The notes beneath the pieces were generated by a model. The model was not told where the DNA came from, did not search any database, and saw nothing but the letters and a program-made list of their open reading frames with translations. 64,000 bases of DNA from Agelaius tricolor (taxonomy: Eukaryota > Chordata > Aves > Passeriformes > Icteridae). Shown here in pieces: positions 1 to 12,706 of the stretch; the stretch's first letter is position 1, and the number at the start of each line of letters is the position of its first letter. Where the stretch lies: contig JALJCS010000015.1 in NCBI GenBank assembly GCA_023055355.1, positions 11,412,501 through 11,476,500 of the forward strand. The letters are read 5' to 3'. Made by a program: the position numbers and the translations under genes.

Positions 1-1132
1 GAAGGTTTATGACTGAGTCTTAAAACTAGAAGCACTGATTTAAAAACATGCTTTTAGACTGAAAATACTTCTGTGACACATTAGTGCCCCAGATCCCACT
101 GAAGTGCACCTGACTTTTCTGCAGGACTCCTCTGCCTCTGGGGAATCATCTTTGGCTCAGTGTTACCCAAAATATGCAGATGTGGCTCCAAATTTCCTTG
201 GCTGCTTCCAGAGTGACTGGGATGGGCAGCAGGGACTTGTGCACTCTGCCAAGGGCTCAGCTTAGCAAGGCACTTGAGTTGCCTCATTGAACCAATTTTG
301 TGGGCACAACCCACCAAAAATACTATTCCTGAGAGAGGGGCAGCACAGGGTGCCCCAGTGGGATGTGTGGGCTGTGCAGGGCTGGCTAATGCTGAAATCT
401 CTCAAAAATCCAGGTGTCTCTTGTGAGGAACACCTGGTGAGCTGGGAGCATGGCTGTGTCCATGAGTCTCTCAGCTTTAGCTCTAATGCCTCGTGGCAGG
501 CAGGGACTACAGCACTCGTCTCCCATCGATTCAGCAGCTCAGTGCTGGAACACAGCAAAAGCTTTGTTCAAATTTTAAAGTACATTGCGATCACTGTACT
601 TGTTTAAAGGGGTTGAACATCATCTTTTCAGATTATATATTTGGAAGCTCTTTGTTTACATCAGGCCTCTGGTATTTCAAGAGTTCTTGCTCTGATGAAT
701 TTATTGTGATTATTTGTTTGGAGAAATGATCAGTCTGCATCTATCTCTCTTTGCACCTTTTCCTGATTGCAGTATGTCCCAGGAGAGATTAAAAACAATC
801 CAGTGCTGCCCAGGTGAGAAAAATAACTTTTTAACCTTCTGTTTTCTCCAGAGATCCGGGTTTGGCTGAGGTTTCCTGAGGTTTAGCTACTGGTGCAGTG
901 TTGCAGGCACACTGGGTGGAGAACTGTATTTACCTAATTTCATTCTGTTTGGGTTTGCAACAAGGTCATTTTCCCCACGCAGGCCATTTCCTAACACTCA
1001 GAGTGATGCAGTAACTGGCTAAAAAGAACAAGGAATTGTAATTGGTATGACAGAGATTATATTTTTGTGGTGCTCTTTTTGTTGTCCCCTACCAGCTGTC
1101 CCCATTTTTTTTCCAAAGATGAGTGCATCAGA
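1..1132. other. Noncoding flank, no gene seen
   Basis: Mixed-composition single-copy-looking DNA. The short open frames (about 60-106 codons) overlap one another on both strands, lack recognisable domains and show no splice-flanked exon pattern, so they are treated as chance. No tRNA B-box, LTR boundary or LINE-like coding was recognised. Confidence 0.6.
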
Positions 1133-1330
1133 GGGTGGGTGAGGGTCACCCCACAGGGCTGGAGATGGGAATCACCCCATAGGACTGGTGTCTGCACTGG
1201 GGACTGGCTCACCCCGTGAGTTTGGGGACTGCACTGGGAACAGGGTTACTTGCAGGGCTGAGTACAGCACAGGGTTGGAGTCACCCCATGGGGTTGGGGA
1301 TGGCCCTGGGGATAGGGTCACCCCACAGAT
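1133..1330. repeat. Imperfect GC-rich minisatellite
   Basis: The core TCACCCC followed by a short CA/GG/CTGG-type segment recurs at about 1146, 1172, 1209, 1281 and 1318, separated by variants of a GGGGACTGG/GGGATGG spacer. Spacing is irregular (26-72 bp), so this is a decayed variable-unit tandem repeat, not a clean array. The two overlapping + strand ORFs here (about 75 and 106 codons) are by-products of the repeat. Confidence 0.6.
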
Positions 1331-4300
1331 GTCTCAGCAGGTCTGTGGCCATGGTTACCACAGTGCTGCCAATCAATCCCCACACAGAGAGAGCTGCTCT
1401 GCACAGTCCTCTGCTTCCAGCTGGTCCCACTCAAGGTGTTTAAGTGCTGGCCCAGGCCAGTCCCTCAGATTTGCTGGTGGCTGCCCTGGGTCCCTTAAGC
1501 TGAACTGAGCTGGGGGTGGTGTGGGGCCCTCCCCCATGATGCCCAAAGGCTCTGGTGCCTGTGCTGGTGGAACAACCTGTCCTGGCACTTTTGTGCTGTG
1601 CTGTGCACAGCAGCCCCTGCCCTAGGGGTGCTGCTGCCCTGGGCTGGGTCAGCCTGGGGGAGAGCCCGTGGTCACCCAGGGACAGGGTAGGTGTCACAGC
1701 CTCTCTGTGCCAGCAGGCACATTCAGCTGTCACTGAGCTGGGCTAATGCTGACTCTCTGGGGGTGCTGAGGGGCACCCACCTGTGACTGGTTAACCCTTT
1801 AACCAGACACCATGGCTCAGCCCAGCTGTGGGCAGCAGTCTGGCAGCAGGAGGGGCTGGTGGTGGGCAGCCCCAGAGCAGGGATGTGTGGGGCACTGCTG
1901 GGACTCTCCCTGTGTGACTGGTAAGTACAGGGTGGCCCAGCATGGCCAGCCAGGTTCTAGGGATGGTGCAGCACTATCCTGTAATGCAGATACTTTAGCT
2001 GTTCCCCTCTGTAACACCTCTGGGAGCAGATGCTGTCTCTTATCCCTGCTGTTGACCCTCAGATCTTCCCTTCCCATTCTCAGTACCAAGTGTCTTCTAG
2101 GTTTTGTTCACATGGAGTTTTTGTTGAATGAAAATTGTCAAGTTTGGCTGATGCACACACATAGGAAGGGGTTACACAATTTTTGCCACCTAACAGAGAG
2201 TTCAGATGAAAGAGTTTCATGCTTAAGCTTTCTCTCAAGGTTAAGGAAATTCAAATAATGATGGCAAGAGGAGATGGAAGTCAGGAGACTCTGGGTTCTC
2301 TGAAGGTTTGCATTGAATAGTAAAGGTTAATACAGTATGTCCTTGGATACATGGTTCTCTTGGTCTCTAACAAGGTGTTTGTACAACAGAGCTAGTCACT
2401 TCCTGAGCTGAGGGAGGGAAAGGCAGGGAACTGCAGGTGAGCCATGGAGATAAAAACCACAGGCACCAGCAGCTCCACTCAAGTGCTCAGGAGTGAGCCT
2501 GGAGACAGCAAGTGGCAGAAGTATTGGTGGGGAGACATCTGTGCAATTCCAGACTGTTTAGGAGTAGTACAGGCTTTTCAGCTAAAATTCATGGTGGGTA
2601 AATCCCCAACTCTTCAAAGCAAGGTGAAGTCCATAATTACTGAATAAGTACAGCCTTTAGTAAGTACTAGTGTGAAACAGAGGGAAATGTGAAGAAAATA
2701 TGTTTTGAAGCAAAACCAACATTTTTTTTAAATTTCCATCATACAAAATAATTCTAAAATTCTGACAATACATATGATGCTTTCTATAAAATCCCATTTT
2801 AATCAGTGATGACAGTTTGACATTCTTCCAGCTGCTTAGAAGCAATAGACAGTCAAGCATCTCAGTAGGACATGGGTTGGCATGCTGGGATGTATGTAAG
2901 CTTTTACTTTCCTCCTACTCACCAACTTACCATGGTATTCGAAGAACGGGGGGTAAAAAAGCTTTCTGCAGTTTTCACACCAGCTTACGCCATCTGTGAT
3001 TTTAGCTTTGTCTTGCAAAAGTAAAATCTTTGCTTTGAGAGTGCATCCAGATGCTGTCAGCTAATATTATCATTCTCAGTAGCAAGTGAGGATTTTATTT
3101 ATAAAATGTCCTGGCCTTTGCTGAACAATAAATGATTCTGCACACTTGAGGGACATATAAATAGCAATTAAAACACAGTTTAGAGTAATGCTTAGGCTCT
3201 TAAAGAAAGTGACATCAATTTAAAGGAAAGGATAATGTGCTGGGCTGGACATCAATCAAAAGGAGGGAAGAAAATGTTGTCTAAACCAGCATTTAAATGA
3301 TGGGATAAAGCATCAGGGTGAACAGGCTCCAGAACATGGTGGCTGACAGATAAAAGATGCCTGGTTGGAGCTGCTGTGCTTGATGAGACCACCCTTTTCA
3401 GATGTGCCTGCTCCAGAGTACAGTGTTCTAAATGTGCCTTATAGCCTGTTTCCTTTGGAAAGAGGTCTCATTGGGTGAGGGAACATAGTCTGGAGTTAAA
3501 GGGGATGATTTCTCATCTTATTTAGCATCTCATATTGCATCCTAGTCAGATGTCTTATGCTAATCTATCTCAATCTACCTAAGATATGTCCATAATGACC
3601 ACCACAGTAGTTACTTGCCACTGTTTGCTCACCATCTCCTCTTTTTTACTGTATTTATGTTCTCTATGCTCTTCTGAAGTAGGAAAACTGAAAATCCCTT
3701 TTAATAAATTAAAATCTGATGTAAAAGATGCCCATTGTCCCACTGTTCACTGCTATCAACTACTGTGTCATGTGCCAGGTTATTTCTGTAGCACTCTGCC
3801 CAATCCCTTACTGCTCCTGTCATCTCTTGTTGCTTGTTCTTGTTTCTTTCCTTCTGTTTTTCAGTGGAGTGAGCACCAGTCTGCTCTCCAGTGCAGAGGT
3901 TTTTTGTTTAGATTGCAATTTCTGTGGAGCAAGACACCAGGTTTTAGCTCACAGGCCTCTGTTTACACACACAGCAGCTTGTTAACTGCATAAACAATGA
4001 GAATAAATTAGATTCAAATTATCAGTATTGTAGTAGCACAAGGATAGGCAAGTAAAATCAATGCTATGTACCTAACCTCCATGTGTAGTTACTGCAATTA
4101 TGCACAAAAACAATCTTTTGTGGATTGGTAGGGACATTAATCTTGACATGCACTTGCACAACTACTTAGTGCTCACACAGTTTTAGGCACAAATGCCCCA
4201 TAAGTCTGTATGGCACTGGGGATGCTGAAACTAGGCTCTCAATCAGCGAGATTTATTGTTGGTTTATTTTTAGTTACAGAATTGTGTTGCTGGATTGTTT

Positions 4301-6470
4301 GTGGAATTCATAAGTGTCTGAAGAGTTTTAAAAACTTACTTCTCTCCATCTGAGCATTGTACCCTTCAGTTTCAGATAGGGAATTTGGTTATATTATTGC
4401 TGGCACTGTACTTCTATGAAGAGTGGGCATTAACTTGAGGAAACAACTATAAATAAGTGCAGAATTTGCACCTGCAGATGGAAAGACTGAGAAATCAGGA
4501 CTACATTTTTGTCATTGTTTATTCCTGCACTTAATGTATTTTTAAAATTAGTTTTAAGTAGCAGAATGCATGAAAAAACAAGACATTTAGATCAAGGAGT
4601 TAGAGATCTAATCAGAATGTTGATGGCTTATTTACAAGTATTTTCTCAGCCATGTTGCTTTTCTTTAATTTCTACAGGATATCCTTTTCCTTCAAAGTCT
4701 CCAGAAATTACAAGACAGGCTGCTTTTCTTTGGGGACTATTTGTTAGGAGGCTGACATGATGAATTAGTCAAATAATTGCTGCTAAACTCATATTGTGCC
4801 TGCTATTTAAGGTTTTTAGTCTAGGTAAATTGTTCTCTGTTGAGGCACAATCATTGTCTCTCAAAAATGTATAACTTTTGATAAATTTACATCTCTATTT
4901 ACAATTCTTATCTTAGCTTTCTTAATATCCAGTGATGTTGTGTGCAGTGTAAAACATTACTTATCCTGAAAAAACTATCTTTCCTCTGTTCAGATTATAG
5001 ATCCTTGTGGCAAAAAAAAAGTTCAAATACTTTATTTAAAAATATTGATTTTGGTGATAATTATCAAAGATTTAGTTTCTTTGACTTCAGATGAAGCATT
5101 AACCATGTGCCCAGCTTGTAAATCCAGTTATTAATGAAAATCTGCATGAGTGAACTCGGACAGAAACTTTGGTGCACGTCTCTGCGGGTTTTTCCAGCAG
5201 CAGTTGTAGTACTCAGAGAATCCCCAGGGCTCCGAAGATGATTAATGATAACAAAGCTTTCCCTATTGTGTTAGCGGATAGGAAGGAAGGAAGAGTACTC
5301 TAAAAAGAGAGTGCATAGAATTTCTGAGTATTGAAGTCCAGGAGTAGAGTTTAACCCTTGCAATCAGCTACAAAATGTCTTCCAGTTACGTGAGGAAGAT
5401 GAAATCTACTTTCCTCATCTTCACAAAAACTGCCTAGTGGCTGCAGGATCAGATTTCTACACCAAGTATGTGAGAGGGAAACCAGAGCACTGGGATGGAG
5501 CAGCACTTTCAGGTGACTTGGGCTGCTTGCAATGCAGCAAACAGGCATACCCACAATCCACTTAGGTTTAGCTTTTTGAAATGTGTTAGAGATTTCTGCT
5601 AATGGGTTTTCCCTGTGGGCAGCATTACCAACCTGATTATACAGGTTTTAAGAAACTCTCTTAGGAAGATTCTTTTTCATCATAAGTTTTGACATTGACC
5701 TACTAAACTAGGTAATTTAGCATTTTATTTTGTAAGAATGGAAAAGAAAATTGAATATTTCATGACAAGAGAGGGATTATGGTAACACTGTTCTTTATAG
5801 GAAACCTATCATGTCCGGGGGCCAGTTCATGCTTCTGAGATCTGTGCATCTACATGGAGATCCCAATGCTTGCTTTCAGAACGGCAACAGGAGTCCTTTG
5901 GATGTGATTCCTGCTCCATTACTTGCTGTGGAAGCTTCTACCATATGTGCTTCTGCATTTAGCTTGGGGATAGAACTGAGAGGTGGATAAAATACACCTT
6001 CCTACTAGAAAATTTCAGTGAAAAGGTGATATGTTTTCAAATCACATTTGATTTTGTAGGGATCTTCTATTTCAAGAGAAACAGGGAGATCATGGCAAAG
6101 ATGGCTCTGATTGAGTCACCTCGAGCCTCTAAAAAGAGAGCTCTGACCTCCAAAAACCTCAAGGTTTCTTCAGGATTAAGTGCAGCTTTTGAACAGAGGA
6201 GGTGAACAAACTTTTGCCTTCTCCCACTGTGACACATTGCAAGAGAATCTTTGTGAAGAAATTTTGGTGGAGATTGCATCACAGAAAACCCAGTCCTAAA
6301 GCAAACTGTAAGGATGTGGCAATTTAGCCCTAGTGATTTAATTGCTATATTCCTTTAGTAACAGTTGTTCTTTTCTATTAAGGGGTATCAAACATAGCCT
6401 GATTAATTGTTGGCTGAAAAACAGGAGTGCTTAATTTCACTAAGACATGCTACTTGGAGTTGTGATTCCA
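1331..6470. other. Noncoding flank, no gene seen
   Basis: The first kilobase is GC-richer, and AT-rich DNA follows from about 2.6 kb. Only short overlapping ORFs occur (the longest is 148 codons at 1812-2258, without a domain or compositional signature). I see no RNA gene, intact transposon or exon I would defend. Confidence 0.55.
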
Positions 6471-6512
6471 TTTTTGAACATCCACAGAATCAATTTTTGA
6501 ACATCCACAGAA
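6471..6512. repeat. Short direct duplication, 19 bp twice
   Basis: The 19-mer TTTTTGAACATCCACAGAA occurs at 6471-6489 and again at 6494-6512, a 23-bp period with a 4-bp spacer. A partial third start (CCATTTTT) follows. It looks like a local replication-slippage duplication. Confidence 0.8.
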
Positions 6513-9500
6513 ACCATTTTTAAACTGGTTTTCCAGCAGGTAAATTTTATCAAGATATTTCCCTTTTAAAAAAGTCTCAAATGCTGTAATACTGGGCCAG
6601 CTCTTCTGCTGATAAGCTGTGGTTTAAAACACTACTTTTGCCCACTCCAACCCCCCAGTATTTCATATCTGGTCACAATTCTTGTCTGTATGTGCAAAAC
6701 AGTGTTTTACAAAACAGTTGTTTAGTATCTCCTTTGAGCTTTAGAGTGAAATATTCATACTTGTTCTTGCAAGGATTCCATTTGGTAGCCACTGTTTTAC
6801 TACTTTTACTAATTTGTTAGTGATTTGCTACTATTGTTGTGCATGGAGCTTAGAAGCACATTACAAACCCTCTAGCTGATCCCAGAGAAAAGTAATGGCT
6901 TGTTGGGATTGTGATATTTGATCGTTTCCTTCCTCTCAGTGCCTTCATCTTTGTGTTCTCCTTTCTCTACTTGACTTTTCACTCTGGAGTGTCCAGAGTT
7001 GGAGGATGTCCAAGCACAGCAAAGCACTGTGAGGCTGTGCAGTGATTCCATGGTCAGCTGGGGAAGGGGGGAAGCATCTCTAAAGGATGTCCAGAAAATG
7101 AAAAAAAACAATGTAGTGTTCACTCTCAGAGTTATCTTTATGTGTGACCATTCTCACCTGACTGTGTAATTGATGTTAAGTATGGAAAATATAATGTATG
7201 TGGCCCAGGGGTAACATCTTGCTCTTCAGTAAATTTCTAAAAATAGCCTGGAAAAAGAGTACTTAGCATTTCTGTGATGCCTGTTATAATGTCTCAGAGC
7301 ACTTCTCCAGCCTTTGCTCTCAGATATGACTCAAGCAGGAGAAGTTTTGTTCTCCACGTGGGGTTTAGGTCAGCACCGGTTGGCAGAGCCGCTGCCAATA
7401 CCCGGATCCCACATGTGGCTGGTCCCTGGGTTCGCAGCATTCTCTGCTCAAACGCAGGGTTAAGATTTCTTCCTGTGCTCTGACCCCGTTGTGGTGGGTA
7501 AACAGGCCAGAGCAGCATGAAAGGCTGGAAGCCCCGTTCCTGGCTGGGGCGGAATTCCCTCGGCACAGCCCCGCACAAGAGGCAGGAGGCACCGCACAGG
7601 CTCTGCCCCAGATGTCTGCTACCTTTGGTGTGCAAATACTGGGACCCTGATAGGCAGCCAGCACGGAGCCTTTCAAGTTCTCCTTTAGTTCCTGCTGTGT
7701 GTCTTTCCCCTCTTACTGCAGAGAGGAACACTCTGGTTTTGTTATGTTTGAATTACACTATCTTTTATATTAGAACAGATCAAAAAAAAAAGCTAACACC
7801 CAAACCATTTTCAGTTTGCGTAGCTATATAAGCAACTGTTTCATAATTAAAGTGTTTAATTAAAATGTACATACATCCTTGACAAAAGCAAAATTGTTCT
7901 GTAGCGTTGCTGCTAGCGTGAAGTTTATATAAGACAACATTCAGCAATTTCTCAGTCACTTACTACATAAAAGCAGTTCCAATCCGACCTTTAAAATAAC
8001 CCACAAAATTCTTCATATAAATAAATATTCCACTGGCATAATTTATAAATTACTTTGGTTAAAAATGTTAAATTGCCAAGAAGTCTGACTGCAACTGGTC
8101 TGGTTCTTCTGTTTTATGTACATGTTTAAAAAAAAAGAAAAGAGAATGTTGAAACAGCTGAGGTTGGTTTGGTTGAGGGTTAATGTTTGGGTAAGAAGCC
8201 TCCAAGGAAAACTGAAGTGCTGAATGAACACCACTCTATGGTAATTAGTGAGTGGTATTTTTCCTTTGGAGTCAGTTGCTGAATCAATGTAATAGCTAGT
8301 GATGGGAACGAGGAGGGACACAGGATGGAGGAGATGATAAATTTCTCTGTGATGTGTAGTGTTGAGATTGTGGCCATTTCACTAAAGATATATATGTGCT
8401 TCTAGCAGAAGAAGGCCTGCAAGTTTTGTTACATTGGCTAGAGTTTTATTGGTTTAAGTTAGTTACATTTTTTTTCTCCATTTTAAATTTTTTTAATACC
8501 CTCAACTCATATATAGGTAATGTGGTACCATATTAAATGGTTGCTGTTTTCCATATTTGAAGATATATACCTGAATTGAGAGGTTGCTAAAATGTTCCCT
8601 GTTTATACAGTCATGTCTGTAAAATCTGCAGAGCACTTTAGGATCTCTGAAAAAATATCTGACATTATATTGAACTTTGAATGTACTCTTCTGCACAGAA
8701 ACAGAATATTTTTCTTCAGAGATATGTGAAATGTAGATGGATAGATATCTCCTAAAAGTGGGCATGTTAGGAGATAAAAAGATAGGACTGTTTTATTCAG
8801 TTCCATAGCTTCCACTCCAAACATCTGTATGGTCTCAGACCTGTTAAAGCAAAGACTCCGTGCATCAGTTGGTGAAAGAACTGTGACCATGTTTCTCTGT
8901 CCCTTCCAGAACTGTCAATCAACTCAAGGCTGGACATTTTTTGCACAGAAGAGTTTAGTTTTTGAGAGGGGGAAAAAGCTTTTTCACTAAATAAAATTCT
9001 TAACGAAATTTACTTGAAAATATTGGGATTTTTTTCTGAAAACCCAAACATCCAATCATAATACGAATGAAATAAAAGTGTTTGAATGAATGTGGGAAAT
9101 GCACCAAAACCACAAGTGTTTTCTCTTGACCCTTCCTTTTCCAGACCCTATGTCATGAATAGCTTCTTACCAGGGAAGATGCAGACCCCTAGAGTGGCAG
9201 CTTGAAGGCTGCTTCTGTGGCCTCATACTGAGGTCAGCCCTGGGACACCTCTGAGCTGGGATCATGGACCTGTGTGAGCCCTCTTGGGACAGCAGGGACC
9301 TGTATAAACCTCCTGGGAGACTGCTCACCTGGCCCTAACTGGAAAGCCCTTCGTACTGTGTGGTGGTGTTTTTGGATGCAGCCTCAACTTCAGCAAAATG
9401 GCAGTCATTTGCCTTACAGATAAAGGAAGAGCAATTATTTTTAGTGGAATTATCTGATTTAAGAATATATGGCATGTGTGGGGTTTTAGGGGTGTCAGGC

Positions 9501-12500
9501 TCTGATTTTAATAGACAAAGTGTGCCCGCTGAGAGAACTCTTGGTCCTCTGGAAGAGAGCACAAAAGACCTGTGGGTATCAGTGAGATCAGGTTTTCTCC
9601 AGAATGTTCTGTGGCTGCCATAGTGTCTCACCATCTTTAGGGTTATGCCTTTAGTGCTGTTCCCTTGGCCACTGTATTTGCCCTTTTGTTTGAGGTAGTT
9701 TGAGGGGGTTCATGGTAATGGTAGGCAGAGGTTTGGCAGGGTGCCCAAACTGGTGCTTCACATTTAGGTCCACTGAGGGATCTGATGGGAGTCAGTGGCT
9801 TTTAGGGAATATGTCACATTCTTAAAACTAGGCATGTGTGGAGCAGTGGGTTAGCTAAGGCTGTAGATCAGGTTTTGTGTATTGTGGCTGTGGACTGTTC
9901 TTTCCATCTATTAAAGTGATATCCTGTTTTCCCAAGAATATCATATTTAGGAGAAAGCTAGTCAAGAATTCTTCTAAGTAAAAGACCTTTTTTTCTGTAC
10001 TTCACATAATAGCAGTTCAGTCGGATAAAAATAGTACAGAAAACAAATTAAACTTACAAATGAGAGGATATTAGACTTTAGTCATCTTAAAAGTTGGTAT
10101 TGGCCTTTTTTCTGAGAGATTATTTTATTTGTTTGGGTTTTTTTTTCTTTTTATTGATCTTCTTCCCCCTCAATGTTGCCAAGGTTTCTCACTGTTTTGT
10201 TGTTGCTTTCTCATAAAACTCCCCGCAATTCTTAAGGGAAACATTCTCATTAAGGTCACAGTGGTAAAAGAAATTTTTATGGCAAGGTTAGGAAGTATTT
10301 CTAACTATTTGGAGGTATTTTTCAAGGCAATTTATCTTTACAGTGGTCATTTAAAACTAAAATAAAACTCCAAGTAATAATAACCATTATTTTCCACCAA
10401 ACTATGTAGAGTCCTGGACTTCAGCAGGGAATGATACATGAAACCATTGAACATGGTGTAGAAGAACAGTAAAACCAACTTTCCAAATGGAGAATTAAAG
10501 GGTTTTAAAGCCCTGTCTAAACAGTTTTGCTACTTTTAACTTTGCTGATAATTAGTTTGATACAAAAGTGCTGATATTTTTCATACCCAGGAGTGAAAAA
10601 ATGCTTACCTGCCTGTAAGAGTGACTTCCAGATAGGTTTGGTGCTCACCCTGCTCCCCCCACAGACATGAAGGCTACATTTAGGGCAGGAAATTAACACA
10701 GAGAGCATTCCCAAGCACTGGCACATGGAAAGCCAAGCTGGCAAGTTCTCAGGGGGGTTCTTGATGGGCTTCTGAGCACTGCCAGCTGCCCTGTGCTGAA
10801 GCCCTGTGGCTGGGAGCTGGGGCAGGATGGGGTTTGCAGGCAGCCAGTTTGCTCTGATGGTGCAGGGATGTGAGTGAGCTCTGTGTCCACCCAACCCTGG
10901 TGCCCTGCAGTGCTCTCAAGCACGTTCAATTTGTTTTACTGGTAAGGCTACTAGATGTACAAGTGTGTTTGTGTGGGGGGGTTTGCTGTGTTTGGCATCA
11001 GAGCGAGCTCCCTCACCTCACAGGAGCATGCAGTAATTAGTGTGGAGTTAATAGCACACCTGGATGCTGCAGCTTCTTGTACAGTCACACTGCCATGTAG
11101 GCCAGCCCTGTGCTGTACACAAGTAGGGCATGTTTACACTGCTGTTACTAGATCAGCTCTACAGCCTGTACCACACTGGGTTATAAATACCTGCTCTAAC
11201 AAACATAATTAGATGAGCATGCAAGTGTCTGAGCAGCCTTAGTGGTGGTGAGCTGTGAAGAGGACAGGAGAATATAAGTGATGGCTACAAACTGGACTTA
11301 CTGTCTAAGAGTCCAGAAAATCTGCAGGAATCCAGTGTTTTATACATTGGGGTGGGGTTTTTGAAGTATTCAGAGCATATCCAAGTACATTATTTAAGGA
11401 CAATTTTTTTTTCTGTACAGGTGTTTATCTTTCTTGATGGCATATACTTATTATTTTAGTAATTGCAGCAGAGCTTGTGTGGGATCTGAAAGCTGGCTGA
11501 CAAACTTTCAGTTTCTTGTATTTTTACTGTCAATGAAGACTTTGTCATCTGAATTAAGTTGCCAGTTCTACTGAGAACACACAAGATGGAGTATCACAGG
11601 TTTTGCTCCTGTCATCTCTGTGGTTCTGCAATACCAGCTGGGTGTGCAAGGGGAGTGAGTGCACTAGCAGGGCATTGGTGCCAGGGTGATTTCTCCCCAG
11701 GAGACAGGCAGAGCTGTGCAGGTGGAGTTGGTTGAGACTTAAGGTTTCTAATCCAAAGTCTGCTGGCAATAACAATAGAGTTCCCATTTAGTTTGATGGA
11801 GTTTAGCTCAAACATTGATGATACAACTCATCATCTTAGTCATGGTGTCAATCTGGTGAGGATGATGCTTCATCTTCCTTCCAGGATGGCACTGGTGAGC
11901 AGAGAGGTGTGTAGGAACAATGGCACTTGTATTTAATAAGACAAATCAAACCACAGCAGAAGTAGAATTCTTGCAATTCTTGCACCAGCTGCAGATGCAA
12001 TAAAAATAAAAATTAAAAAATTTCTATCAGATTGAATGGAACACTGGCTAAAAAAGCAGACAGTCTTTGTGAGCATGTCAGGAAATTGGGGCTGCTTTCA
12101 CTGACCTTCTGGTGAGCTTGTGCCATTGTCTGACAGGTCGCTGAGCAGTGAATATAGTGACTGATGGCTCTGTGGAGCATCTCGGTGGTACAGCTCTTCC
12201 TCTGCAGCATGACGCCATTGTGCTGCTGATTGTCTGAAGCTACACTTGCCATTTAGGGTGGCAAAACAAACAATGGTTTGGCAGGTAATTGCCAAGTTCC
12301 CCTCCCTCAGAATGGATTCTGACTCCTTTTTCAGTCTGGAGGTCTCTAGTACCAATGCCTCTCTCTTGGCAGTTACAAAATTTCTTGGAATCTGGATTTA
12401 GAGCTATGTCTGGAGGGAGAGGCTTTCTTGCAAAGGATTTACAGTTTGCCAGTGCACATGCTAAGAAGCTGCTTCTTGAGCAATTATGAAAAAGTAACAG

Positions 12501-12685
12501 CCAGAAGTGACTCCTGGTGTGCTTTTTGGTCAACTACTGGAGGACTCCCTGAGCAGGAAATTTATTTGCCTTTACCTCAGAGGAGCAGGGAGAAGCTTTT
12601 CAGGCAGTGCATGCTGTATGCCAGCCAAATGTGCCACAGCTGGACCTGAAAACTATTGCTTGGTGACAAGCTGGAGGCTGGTTTG
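6513..12685. other. Noncoding flank with a small GC-richer patch
   Basis: AT-rich noncoding DNA with a GC-richer patch at about 7340-7700 that contains several CpGs. The overlapping ORFs there (up to 145 codons on the minus strand) are antisense pairs with no recognisable protein features. I see no gene, and I could not decide whether the patch is an old LTR fragment or ordinary unique sequence. Confidence 0.5.
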
Positions 12686-12706
12686 AAAAAAAAAAAAAAA
12701 AAAAAA
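12686..12706 (+). repeat. Poly(A) tract, 21 bp
   Basis: An uninterrupted run of 21 A. No target duplication or retroposed gene body was recognised upstream, so it is called a simple repeat and not the tail of a processed pseudogene. Confidence 0.9.

Noticed and set aside
1812..2258. 148-codon + strand ORF, the longest outside the provirus
   Set aside because: No signal peptide, domain or periodic composition, and an overlapping antisense ORF of 90 codons indicates chance.
7420..7445. GGGTTCGCAGC resembling a tRNA B-box
   Set aside because: It departs from GGTTCGANNCC after GGTTCG, and no cloverleaf or A-box could be placed upstream.
12686..12706. Poly(A) tract as the tail of a processed pseudogene
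   Set aside because: No coding-like or RNA-gene-like body upstream and no flanking target duplication could be recognised.
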